This document shows positions 11,747 to 23,731 of a stretch of DNA of 64,000 bases, piece by piece. The position numbers and the translations under genes were made by a program. The notes under the pieces were generated by a model. The model did no database searches and was not told where the DNA came from. It worked only from the letters and a program-made list of their open reading frames with translations. Each line of letters opens with the position of its first letter. The first letter of the stretch is position 1. Where the stretch lies: positions 14,507,217-14,571,216 of the forward strand of contig NC_083561.1 in assembly GCF_019925205.1 (NCBI RefSeq), written 5' to 3'. This stretch comes from Metopolophium dirhodum (taxonomy: Eukaryota > Arthropoda > Insecta > Hemiptera > Aphididae).

Positions 11747-14700
11747 TCACTGATAAGATGTTGATGGCGAAACAACGGAAATATCTCCTGTATTTGCACT
11801 GAAAACAAAAAAAATGTCAATAAAATGTATTTTATTATTAAATACTGCATGAAAGGAGGTTAGGATGAAGATTTTGTGCTTATCTATAAGCTTATCCATT
11901 CATCATCAACTTAAAATAAAATAACAGTTCATCTAATTTAAAAATGATTCTGACAAATCTATGTTAGATACAGAGAGCACTAAACTAAATACATGGAACA
12001 GTACATACATACTATACACTACAGTTGTACAGTATATTTAAAGTATACTGCCGTATAATCTGTCGACTGAAAGAGTATGAGTGCACATAAACCAAAACTT
12101 GTAGTTTCTTACTGCAACGCCACCTACTAAGGAGGTCCGACCTCCCACCTCACATAACAGAAAGTAACCCTGATTTTTACTAGTGAAATAGTCATATTCT
12201 CTCGGTGATATGATTTATACCTTATCTATAGAACATATCACCAAAATATGTGGCTGTAGTTTATTATAGTAAATCAACTGCCATTTGGTCAAGGGCATGT
12301 TTCTTCTGTACCTTTACATATTATAATGCTTATTGTGTACTATTGTTACCATTCTAACAAATATTAATTATACACATTTTTTAAACTTATTTATTCAAAA
12401 AAAAATAATTCAACAATATCTAACTAGAAATTCTACACCAGGTACTGGAATCTGATGATAGACATTTAATTAAAGTTTTAAACAGCATTTATATATTTAT
12501 CCAGTAAATAAATGTAAATAATTGGAAGCCAAAGGCATAAGTATAATATCATTTTTAATTTTAACATACCTGGGTTTATATTTGATATGAAGAACTAAAA
12601 ACAATAACCCTAATAAAAAGCAGCAACATCCAACAACAATATAAGCATATCCAAGAAATAAGTTTCTGCCCCCTGTAAATGAAGTGTTGGACAGTATCAA
12701 ACTTTTTGTTCCGCCAAAGCCTGCTACTGGATAATCTAAAAATTGTATAATTATTATATTAGTGAATCAGTTTTTTTTTTTAATTACATGAAACATACTA
12801 TAATCTATGACTAATTTGTAATGTCCTTTAGGTAATCCATTTTTAAATTCCTTGGAATGATCAATACGCCTATATAGTTTACGAAAATCCGGGAGTGCTG
12901 CAGTTCGCATCCAAACAATCAAATCTTCATTTTCAAAACCATTGTTCAATTCATTTTCCTTATCCAATTCCCATATATTCACACGCCAGTCAATTGGTTT
13001 TTCAAAATTTTTAAATGCTAAAAATAAAATATTTGATACTGTATAAATGATTTTATTATTTACATTGTTTACAAAACATAAAATGTCAGTTATAATTGTT
13101 GCGAGTTAAAAATTAGAAAAAATGCCATAACTGACTCATTATCTTTAGAGGTCTAATACCACAAAATTACATAGAGCTAAACTATATGTTGTACTGTGAA
13201 ATGTGTTATACATAAATTATAAAAATTGTCTATCAAAATGTGCAGTAACAATGTTAAGGCTATAGCCATGAAGACTAGAACAAAGAGACCAAACTCCGCT
13301 TCTAATAACGTCCCAAAATGAGTCGCACGATTAAACAGCCACAGGCTGCACTGCAACTTAACCCTTGTAATATAGGGATTTATCATGTTTTTTGAAAATA
13401 TATGAATTATTTTGAACGTTGACCATTTTAAAATTTTATTATAGCTTGTTAAATTACCCATTTATTTACAAGTGCATATGTGTATATTTCATGAAAATTC
13501 CATATTCTTAAGAAACAAATTTGAGTGTATCGATACATATTGGTATAAAATGATCGTTCAAGAAGAGACATGTTTTTGGTCTATCAAATAGTATCGAGCT
13601 CAGACTTACTGTGAACATAGATATATAGGTATAAAATAACTAGATATAGTTTTAATGAAAAATTTATAATTTAATTATTTACAAAAAAATAAAATAATAT
13701 ATTTATAAAATATACACATGCACATGTATAAATGTGTAATCTTACAACATTTAAGATTTAAGAACGGTTATGGTTCAAAATAATGCATATATTTTCCAAA
13801 AACACACAAAAAAAAAAACATAAATAATCTCTATACTTTTTTAATTTTTTTTTGGGGGGTTGAGGCTTTGACAACAGAGGTCATTAGCTTGTGGAACTGT
13901 GGGGGAGGGTACAGTAGGTTTTTGAATATGTGTGTGTTTGTTTTTGCAGAATTTTTAAATAGGCATTTGTAAGTATCTGCCATGCCTAGTTGGGGGAAGG
14001 CGGTCTCACTCTCCGGACATCATGACTGCTCGAAGAAAAATGTCGCACGTGACCAAGTTCAAACCGGCGACGGTGCGCGTCGCAACTGACGCCTTACTCT
14101 GCTCGGCCACTATGTCCCCTAATCTTTATTCTACACGGTTCAAAATAGTAACATGTGGCCATTTTTTTGTGAACAGCCATATGAGTTTGGTTTCCTTATT
14201 CTAGTATTTTTAGCAATAGCAAAAGTGAACTATTATCATACAAATTGCACGCTACTATACCCGGTATTATCAATATGGAAAAAATGTGTTTTATGTGACT
14301 TATAACAGGTATTTATTTATTTTTTTATTATATCTCCTTCCAAATAGTTCTTATCAAGTGAATATTTCTTCCTCGTTTATAGAACATACATAATGCTACA
14401 AAGATAATAAACTAAAAATGTCTAGGAGAAATTATCCCAAATGAAAATTGATTCACTTAACAGAGACGATAATAAATAATAATAATAATAATAATAAGTA
14501 TGAGAAGTCAAGAACACTTATGTATATACTCCAGTCTTGTTAAGTATTCGAATAAATGTATTCGAAGAAAATATTTGAATACTTTTTTTGTATTCGACTA
14601 CTATTCCAAATACTTTTTTTAAAAGTATTCAAATATGTATTCTGAATACTTTTAATTGTATTTTTTATTCATTAAAAAAATACTTTTTTGCGATCCAGAA

Positions 14701-17441
14701 AAATAGTTTTAAATTTGTGACAAGACATATTATAAATCATGAACATTAATTTTATTCTTTGAACGAAATATAATAGTGGCCCATGATATGATTATTTTTA
14801 TAAACACCAATGTGTTGTATCCCGTATCATATTTGGTCCAAATTTATAAATAACTTATGATTATGTTGTATTTTTAATTATTAATTAATAAATGTTAATT
14901 ACCAACCATTCAAAAACTGACGAAAAAAAGTATTCTAATAGTATTTGAATACTTTATAAAGTAATCAAATATGTATTCTGAATATATTTATTAAAAACTA
15001 TTCGATTACGTATTCTGAATACCTTAATTCTCATTTATTCGAATTTGTATTCCGAATACAAAATAAAAGTATTTTTTACAAGACTGATATACTTTATTTA
15101 CTCTATATACTCAATATTAATATTGGATTTAACAGAGTAATAAAAAATGTATAGTTTTAACACTATTATATTATTCATTACTTCATTAGTCATTTCATAA
15201 GAATAAAAACTTCTAACAGCATTAGTATTTTATAAAATAGTAGCTGAAGTGGATGTTGTTAAGTAAGATAATTTTGTCGCAATATTATTTACTTCTTGAA
15301 ACAATGATGTTATAATAGTTATATAATATACTATTAAAAAGTATATAACACTTTGACATGTACTAAATATTATGTGGTACTGATTATCGGTAATAGGGAT
15401 AGATGTGCTGTTTCAAAATGTTTTTGTCCGCCACTATTACTAATTAGTGATTTCCAATTATTTTATTTTAAAACTATAAAACAATCTACATATATTAAGT
15501 GATTATGTAAGATACCTTCTTTCAAATTTCCTTCTGAATGTTCTGGATTATGATATTTGATACTTTTATCAGATTTCCAAGCAATTTGTGTTCGAAGCAA
15601 TGGAACAATTCTTTCACTGTACATCAATATTAAGTTATCTGAAATAAAAAAAGAATTTTGAGCTATATTTTATAATTTTAAATAATCTAATTCATTGAAC
15701 ATCAGTTTTAAAATTAATTGTTTGATGTAATATCACAGCATATAATGTAATATTATTATTTATTCTGTGATAATATGTATTTGAAAATCTAGATAAGACT
15801 TTTTCATATTAAAAAAGATTTACTCAGATTTAGTTACCTAATAATTCAGAAAATATTTAAATATAATATAATTTATGGTCAAAATGGCTAAAATTATTTA
15901 ATAGATTCATTAAAGGACATCACAACATTAAAAACAAGTTTGCTTAAATTTAAAGTTTCATTATTTTGGATATATAGTATGGGTCTCACACTTCAACACT
16001 AATTATCCAATGAGATACAGAAAATATGAGTGTGGCATCATAGGGCCAAAGTCTGAATGGCAGCGTATGTTTTACGTGTAAACATGTCAAGATTAATACA
16101 ACGATTTAAGTAACCATAAGTGTTTTTTTGTGTTTATGATACTGATGTGATTATAATTTTGATATACTTTCTAGTTATTTCATAGTAGATAAAACTATTA
16201 TAGTAAATTTCTTAAAATTTGGTGTATACAGCAATACGAGTGCGAACTCAATACTTTTACTTAATTATAATTAATAATTAATATGTATACAATAACAAGA
16301 TATATTACATTTTAAATCACACCATCATCTTAAGCACATACATATACTTAGGATTATGAAAATTTTATTTTTGAAATACTATCATAAGTTATTAAAATCA
16401 TTATGTAAATCGATCAATTTTAATTTTTTGTACGTAAAATATGGCGAAAAATCATTTTTTTAACTTAAGATTTTTACCAAAACATTTTTTAATTTGTCTA
16501 CAATAATACAAAAATAAACTTAAAATTAAAAAAAAAAAAAAATTGTGTTGTGATGTCCATTAATTCTTCGAGTTGCAAGAATATTTTTCTGTATGGTGGT
16601 GAAATAACATTTATTGTCATTTGAAACATTTTTTATAGGCAAGTCAACAATGAATGTACAAAAGATTATTGAATAATAAATGAGTGCATACCACTAAATA
16701 ATGAATTGGCAATAGCTCCACAAGGAGCAATTGGCTTGTTGTTGTGATAATCATATGGAGCACAATCACTAGATGGATTTTTGCTTAGTTTTCCAAGCAA
16801 CTGAAAATCGTCCCTTGATTTTACATAACGCCGATGGTTTTGATAATAGTTGGTTAATCCATAGTACATGTAAACATTAGGCTATACAAAGGACGAATAA
16901 AACATGTTTAAACATTAAAATAACATTAACCATAGTGTTATACATCAATCTAATAGCATACAGCAAAATCTTCTTCCAACTTAAATGGAATACTGCAATG
17001 ACAAGACATGTTACGATTGCTACCAATGATATCTGCACAAGATCGCTGTTTCGGATCATCAATTGATTTGCAGTGGGTATAATCAAGAGTAAATTCTTGA
17101 ACCTAAAAATGTATTAAAACACAATTAGGTTTATATAGAAACTTACATAGGTTAGGTAGCATAGGTATAAAAAATTACTCACCAGATTTGTGAGGTATAG
17201 TAAACCTATGCCGATTGGAATAAATGCTGCGGCAACTGCAAAGAATATGGGCATTACATTGCGTGCTGTTAGAATTGGTTGCCATGCAGGCAGCCGTTGT
17301 TGTTTGAATGCTGTATCTGTAATAATACCCAAGCAGTGAAATATAAATTTGTGCAAATATCTACTTAATAACCCCTATGAAGAATGTTTTAAAAAACTCA
17401 CCAGCTGGTTTTTTAGACTTTGGTTCTTGTAAATCCAACAT
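11747..17441 (-). CDS. CDC50/TMEM30 family protein, P4-ATPase flippase beta subunit
   Basis: Eight exons: 17402-17441, 17183-17316, 16962-17102, 16692-16881, 15516-15638, 12799-13017, 12570-12735 and 11747-11798. All phases agree and give 354 aa, normal for the family. Family signatures are DTAFKQQRLPAWQPILTA (about 14-31), a first membrane helix (about 34-56, including FIPIGIG), YYGLTNYYQNHRRYVKSRDD, CGAIANSLF, NNGFENEDLIVWMRTAALP, FRKLYR, and a second helix (about 309-333) after GGRNLFLGYAY. Paired cysteines and the large loop between the helices fit the extracellular domain. CDC50 proteins bind P4-ATPases and are needed for their ER exit and for phospholipid flipping. The sixth exon ends at GTATGT (12793-12798), giving DYNYPVAGFGG across the junction; the GTAATT just downstream would break the frame. 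Which CDC50 paralogue this is cannot be decided here. Confidence 0.95.
13838..14121 (-). mobile_element. tRNA-derived SINE, copy in a CDC50 intron
   Basis: Read on the minus strand it starts near GGGGACATAGTGGCCGAGCAG (box A: TGGCCGAGCAG), has box B GGTTTGAACTTGG, then a body and a poly-A tail (the T-run near 13842-13853). The body matches the SINE at 54922-55234 along its length: CATTTTTCTTCG, TGTCCGGAGA, GGCATGGCAGATAC and AGCTAATG occur in the same order. AATCTCTAT and AATCTTTAT flank it, a probable decayed target duplication. It is more diverged than the other copy. Confidence 0.8.
14532..15086. mobile_element. hAT-type element, CAGTCTTGTAA family
   Basis: Terminal inverted repeats CAGTCTTGT at both ends. 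The 8-bp flanks are ATATACTC and ATATACTT. The interior is rich in GTATTCGAATA and ATTCTGAATAC sub-repeats in both orientations and has no ORF. It shares its ends and internal words with the outer element at 42816-45580, so the two are one family. It lies in the large CDC50 intron. Confidence 0.75.
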
Positions 17442-18985
17442 TGTGTGTATAATACTGTTATAGGCACTGTTAACAAGTATAGTAGTTCAAACGACAAGAC
17501 GAATTTTAATACGATAACTATTAACTACAGCGAATCTACATTCGACAATGCTAACTGATAACACATCATTATTTGACAGCAGTACGACTATGAAAATAAT
17601 AAAATTGATCACTTCGGGACATGCAATCCATCAGACAATCGCAATACTGTACAACTACTTTATTAACCTTTACGGTTTAATAATTTAATATTATAAAATA
17701 AACATGAAAATTAAATTAAATTGAATATTATTATTACTATTATTAACTAAGTGATAATGCGGCGGGCGGCACCACTACGGCACTCGGGCAGTTGCACAAA
17801 ATATTAATATTTATTCAGTGACAGTTGTAGAGGCAAATTGGTAGACTATTCGAGTTCGACAAACGACGGTGTATTGTGTCTGTGTACAGCTTTACTATAA
17901 AAAAAATAGTTTACTTTATTACTGTACATTATAATATCATCATGATATATATATATTTTTATAAGAAATCGTTAGTCGACAGGAACATAATAATATATAA
18001 ATATAAGCTATTAAAATGTCATATAATCTGTGTTAAAATATTATAATAATCGTTATCAGCTGTTTCGAACACATCGCGAGTTTATTTATTTTTTAATGTA
18101 AACATCAATACTGAATACATCATAGATAATAATTATTATAGCATGACCTTAAAGAATTTATATCATTATAGTATATAAATATTAAATAATGTAAAACTTT
18201 ACTGTATAATGTACCTATCATGATTCATGATCTAAGTAAACCAACTAAGTATAAGAGCATGAGAAAATATTTATCTATTTTGTCATGTATTATTGACAAA
18301 ATTCTATGACATACAATATTCATATAACGATATAACATACCTATATAATGAGTAGTATCTACAATATATTAATATTATAATTTATAGTAAATATATCGTT
18401 AAGATAAGATAGGTAGGTCGTAGCTACATGACTACAGCCTCTACTTTAAACACTTTAATAGTCATTTTACTCATTACTCATTAGTCATTACTCAAGTTAC
18501 TGCTATTGTGCAGAAAGTAGAATAATGAATACTAAACCACAGAATATAATTATTATAATAATTATTAAACTGAGTAGTGAATATATTATATTATCATTGT
18601 TTAATGAGTGCCGATTCACGATTTTGAGACTTCAAAATCTAAGTAAATAGGTAGGTACTAAATATATTGGTTATCTAATACCAAGAATTGTATGATACAC
18701 CTTGCACGATCGAAGACGGTGTTGACTGATGTGACACTATGAAGTTGATGTATTTGTATAAACCATAATATAATGATAATAATATGACTGGTAAATACAT
18801 GAATTAGGACAATTAGGTAAAATTATTTCAGAGCGTAATCAAATATTGAACGTCTCATGCTCCTTATATAGGTAGTTATAACTTATAACTTATATTATAT
18901 CATCAACATAAATATGCAGACTATGAAAACATGTTACTTACAAAATATATAATACCTATACCTCCAATTAAGTACCCACAATTCA
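17442..18985. other. CDC50 upstream region and intergenic
   Basis: The first few hundred bases upstream of the CDC50 start include a GC-richer patch at 17758-17800 that could be promoter or 5' UTR. The rest is AT-rich and non-coding. A CCACAGAATATA word occurs at 18537. Confidence 0.4.
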
Positions 18986-19395
18986 TAGGCGCAAATATGG
19001 GGGGGGCTTTAGGGGCTAATCCCTCCCCCCCAAACATTTCCTACATTTAGTTTTAAGCTTATTCAATATTATCAAAGTAATAAATGCCCACATGGCACCT
19101 TTAGGCTTCAACTCTACACAGTTGGCGTGAATATATGGGACGAGATTGTGGTTGTGTGAACCTATGGGGATGTGGCTGTGGCTATTGTTTATTGAGTTAA
19201 CGATTGAAGATATAATGGAGTTTGCTCAGTAATTTCAAGTTGATAGGATAGGGGGCCAGGGGAGTCAGAACCATAGATTAATTTAATTACTCTATGGTCA
19301 GAACAGTAACCTAAGTCGTTAAGTGAGCCCCCCCCCCCCCCCCCCACTCTAAATGTTTGAAAACAAATCATAATTAAACCGGTGTTTTCAATAAT
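18986..19395. repeat. decayed C/G-tract repeat with an 18-bp poly-C run
   Basis: It begins with ATAGGCGCAAATATGGGGGG and contains TCCCTCCCCCCC. A run of about 18 C lies at 19328-19345. The ATAGGCGCAAAT start is shared with 33932 and, less closely, 50211, so this is an interspersed family whose right end I cannot place. Confidence 0.4.
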
Positions 19396-19429
19396 GCACC
19401 TATTGATATTAAAAATTTCTATCGTAGGT

Positions 19430-20548
19430 ATGTAATTTTGTCCAAATTTGAATTTAAAATGTCTGTAAAATCATTATATGAGAATTTGTTAATTTACAGG
19501 TGAATATCCAATCTCGTAAAAAACTTCTTTTTTTGTTGAATGTATAGGAAACCTTAAGGGGAATCTTATATTAAATTATCAAACCTTAAGCTTTAGATAT
19601 AAATAGAAACATTTTTATAAATTTCTAACTTGAAATAATTTTAATGAATTTTGTCAAAATGTTAAGTTTAGATCCTCATAAAACATTATTGTGGATTTAC
19701 GCTCAACTTTATTTTTAATTTCCACTAACATAGACACATAATAACATCAACTTATGAGGAACATTTTATTACATTTTCAAGTTTTTTGACAGACCGAAAA
19801 ATTTTGTATCTATAAAAAAATCTGTGTTATATTTTGTAGATTTTTTGATTACAGAATTAACTATACTTACTTGCAACTTTATTTTAAATTTTCAGTTTTT
19901 AGTAATAAAAGTTGAACATTTTATAAATGTTGTCAAAATTGGAACTTTAAATGCTTATAAAAAATGTGTGACTGTATTTTTTATACTTTTCAACTGCCAT
20001 TTTAAACTTTTCGACTGCCATGTAACAATAAATGAGGAGTCTATTGTATTACATTTTCAAGCATTTTGACGCAATGAATACAATTTGATAGAAAAAAATT
20101 GGAAACTGAAAATGTTCATAAACAGCTCAAAACAAGTCAAAATATTTAGAAAATTCTATGGTGTATAGAAAATGTGTAGGTATATAAACATTCAGAGAAA
20201 ATTGCATGTATCTGCGGTCATTTGTTTTAGAGTTACTCCGAAAACCAAAATCGATTTTGTCAAAAACCGATTTAGTGTAAAAATTTCAGTTTATCCTGAA
20301 TTTGTTTTTTGATTTTTCTGGCGCTTTTTTTATAAAAAGGGAAAATTTTACTTTGAGTTTTGATCCCCCAAAAAACCAACTAGATTCACTTTCCTATATT
20401 AGAAGAAATGCTGTTGAGTTAAAAAACCTAAACAATTTTACTAAAAGGCAATGACAGACACAGATAAAAACAAATATATACATAAATAAATAATAAAATA
20501 ACACACATCATTGTAAAATCAATACATTCATCGCTCCGCTCAGAATCT
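19430..20548 (+). repeat. aphid interspersed repeat family 1, copy C
   Basis: It shares with copies A and B the block TTTTCAGTTTTTAGTAATAA...GTTGAACATTTT, the block ACATTTTCAAGCATTTTGAC and the end CATTGTAAAATCAATACATT plus CATCGCTCCGCTCAGAATCT. An apparent 81-codon reading frame inside is not conserved in the other copies and is not a gene. Confidence 0.65.
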
Positions 20549-20561
20549 AAATAATAACTTA

Positions 20562-20688
20562 AAGCCACACTAGTTGTGCGTCACGTAACATTTAGTGAGC
20601 GGCACGCACGCTATCCGTTAGCTTATGGATCGCTTGAGCCGCAAATTTTTATACAATGTAAATTTGCTCAAGTGTGGACGCACCTTAA
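20562..20688. mobile_element. short MITE next to the TTAA element
   Basis: About 125 bp between two TTAA sites, with ends AGCCACACTAGTTGTGCG and TCAAGTGTGGACGCACC. The outer CCACACT / AGTGTGG words are inverted. GTGCGTCCACAC-style ends resemble PIF/Harbinger-type miniatures; the class is a guess. Confidence 0.4.
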
Positions 20689-21154
20689 GAGGGACTTGGC
20701 TCCCACATGTGTCGTCTCCGTCTTACAAGTGCGTAAGCGTAACATACCAAATTGTACGCACAGCAGATCACATTTAGCTTCGTTAGTTTTAAAATTAGAG
20801 TGAATTGAGTGAATTTTATGAAAAATTTAAATGTTAGATTATTATCTTGCCATCTTGGAAATCCCATGCATGGGCTTTTTATTGTATTTTTGTTTTAAAG
20901 CAAGTTATGAGTAAGTATTCTAAGATGTACGAAAAATTTACTTTATTTAAAATACTTATAATTCGCTTCAAAATTAAAATATGATAAAAAGCCCATGCAT
21001 GGATTGCCAAAATAATAATCTTACCTTAAAATTTAGTGAGAGGTCAATTCACTCTAATTTCCTAAGCTAACAGAGCTAAACATGATTTTCTGAGTGTAAA
21101 ATATACGCACTTGTATAAGACGGAGACAACACAATATGAGGGTGCCACGTCCTC
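20689..21154. mobile_element. TTAA-flanked long-inverted-repeat MITE (complete copy)
   Basis: 466 bp between TTAA (20685-20688) and TTAA (21155-21158). The two halves are inverted over roughly 200 bp each: GTCGTCTCCGTCTTACAAGT at the left and CTTGTATAAGACGGAGACAA at the right, with AATTAGAGTGAATTG / CAATTCACTCTAATT inside. No ORF. A TTAA target is typical of piggyBac-like elements, but without a transposase the class is unproven. Half-copies lie at 24827-25080 and 48658-48885. Confidence 0.7.
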
Positions 21155-21524
21155 TTAATATTCAATTGCATTGCCAAACCTAACCTTTCTATGCATAGTT
21201 CTAGGAAATTATTGATTGCGCAACTTAGTTTTTAGTGCAAACTATAATATAGTATATAGTATATTTGTGTCACACTATCACATAATATGTGATAATATTA
21301 TCCATTATGCTAATACGATGTAGGGTAGGTACCTCCCGTATAATTCATTCGAAAAGAGACGCGATCACTATAAATTATGTTGACTTGTATTACTACCATA
21401 GTACTATATTATTTTTGTAAATAAAAATCATATAAGCGTAAAGGTACTTATCTAAAAACGAGACACGCGTGTTACGTGTAGTACCGTTTTGCTATTATTA
21501 TTCGGTAATCGGAATTCCTTATAC

Positions 21525-21544
21525 CACAGAATATATATTCTGTG
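21525..21544. repeat. perfect 20-bp palindrome
   Basis: CACAGAATATATATTCTGTG is a perfect inverted repeat preceded by C, giving the CCACAGAATATA word seen at four other places in the window. See the longer 44-bp version at 41067-41110. Confidence 0.7.
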
Positions 21545-21660
21545 CTTATACTATGTCACCATGATGGATATATAGGTAAGCTGTAAGCAACCAATGTTAG
21601 GTATGCATTTTAGGTGGCATTGTGGAGGGTTACGATTGCCACCCTAGAAAAAGATTGAGA

Positions 21661-22201
21661 GGGCAATAATTACATTGAAATTGTATTGTAAATAAACTTT
21701 TTTTTTCAGTTCTATTGTTAAATAATATTGATGTGCAAGTTATGTAAGTACCTACAACCTACGACCTTTTGACGTAAGGTCAATGCGTAAGCGATGCATA
21801 ATTCAAAATTCGATCGATGCGCAACTGTCTTACGCAAAATTAACATTAGTGATGCGCAAACGACAACCGGCAGTATTATCATTAATCAGAGACTTGACTT
21901 TGCCCCCCTCCCCCTCTTGTTTATAAGTACGTAAGTAGGTACATATCATTGTGATATAACTATAACATAAGTATATAAACGGTAAACTTATTATTTAAAA
22001 ATATGTTTAATTGGTAGGTAGGTAGTTATTGTATTTCTTCGAAATTATTTGGTAATTTAAAATTTGTATTGATTTTTTTGTAACAATAATACATTTTTGT
22101 TTAACAATAACTGAGCAACAGACACTTGCACATCAATATTATTTAACAATAGAACTGACAAAAAAAGTTTATTTACAATACAATTTCAATGTAATTATTA
22201 A
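21661..22201. repeat. fold-back repeat with ~78-bp arms
   Basis: The left arm at about 21661-21740 and the right arm at about 22122-22201 are reverse complements with few differences (ACATTGAAATTGTATTGTAA against TTACAATACAATTTCAATGT; ATTGATGTGCAAGT against ACTTGCACATCAAT). The spacer is about 380 bp and includes a C-rich tract. It is probably a decayed transposon with long inverted repeats. Confidence 0.65.
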
Positions 22202-23731
22202 AATATTATTATAACTCAAACTGTATAGTATTTGATTTTACAGTTATAAAATGATAAAATAATTTCCAAATTTTCGAGTTTTTGATGAATTTTATCAAAA
22301 AGTGAACTTTAAACAGTAATTTAACAAAAACTTGTGTCTATGTATCTTTAATCTTTATTATTTTTGAACTAAAATGTCTTAAATTTATCATAATCTATAT
22401 GACTTTTTTTTTTTTTTTATTTAAAATATAATTACAATCTATACAATTTGGTACAATAAGTAATTTAGATAAACTATAATATAATATGATATATGTATAT
22501 GTTGTATGTATAGGTACATTTATATAAATATATAATTATGACTAGAATTCAATTTGAATTAATTAAATTTATTTTACATTGTTTGTATCTTTATTTAAAA
22601 ATATAATGATAAGGAACTGTATAAATTTTACTACTTGGTTTCTTTTCTAGCTCACTCTATATCGTATATTCGTAGCCCCTGACTTCTCTCTCTAAGCGCT
22701 GTCCATTAATTTATAGGTCTATGCTAATATGCTATAACTGTAGTCTGCATGCTTTCTTTTTATCAAATGATAAAAAAAAATTTTTTTCCAGGTACCGTAA
22801 AATTAAAACAAATTTTGTAAATTTTGTAATTTTTTTTGTAAAAAAAGAACTTTTTCTCAACTCACAAAATATGCTAAATGGGTTAAATATTCTGAATTAT
22901 GCAAAAAAACTTTTTTCTACGAACTCAGAATTGAATGAATTGTCCACATTTTTCACTCTCATAGACTGCAGAGAACCAGTAACGATAACGATAAGTAAAA
23001 TCATATAAATCCGGTCTTTAAAATATAAGGATATAAGTGATAAAACAATAACGTAATATTAACTAAAATAGTGGAGGGGCATGCTCCCCCCCCCTGTGGG
23101 TATTCTTGCTATTATACCTACCGGGCACCGGCTACCACATTTGGTTATCTAACAATTGTTCATCTAAATTTAATTTAATTTTGGTTACCTACTTACTAAC
23201 AATCAAATCATATAAAATATATTATTACGTAATATTACACTCCGGCACATGCCGTATTGCCGTGGGTACAATTATTATTTCATTTTTATCAAAATTCAAG
23301 GAACAACCGAACAAGCATAATTATGATAATGGTTATAAGTTATATTAAATTCTATAAAAAAATAGGTGTATACAAGCCAGGAGGGACCTACTAAAAGTAG
23401 TAAATAGTATAGGCACTTTAGCACTTACTATTTAATCGTTATATAAGAACAACTTATTTACACAGAAATATAGAATACTATTAAGTATTTATCAGTTTAT
23501 CACGTTTTTTTCAATTGGGTATGTCGTTGAGATTAAGTCTCAAAATATATACCTATAGTTTAGATGATAATATATGGTATAATTGGTATAAACTATATAT
23601 AAATATAATAATGTACACATATTAAAGCAACGAATCCATTAGCCTCAGTTAGTTGGTAGCGTAGCCACCTGTGAAGTTGCACACATTCTACCTATGTTCA
23701 GTAGACTGCGGTATAGTTATATCCTAATAAA
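22202..23731. other. intergenic with repeat fragments
   Basis: The part at 22240-22400 resembles interspersed family 1. The rest is AT-rich without coding signal. The last part upstream of 23732 should hold the promoter and 5' UTR of the membrane-protein gene; no clear core motif was found. Confidence 0.4.

Noticed and set aside
13177..13461. 94-codon minus-strand frame in a CDC50 intron
   Set aside because: No suitable acceptor/donor pair and no family similarity; CDC50 exons on either side already join perfectly.
19824..20069. 81-codon plus-strand frame
   Set aside because: Inside interspersed family 1; the frame is not kept in copies A and B.
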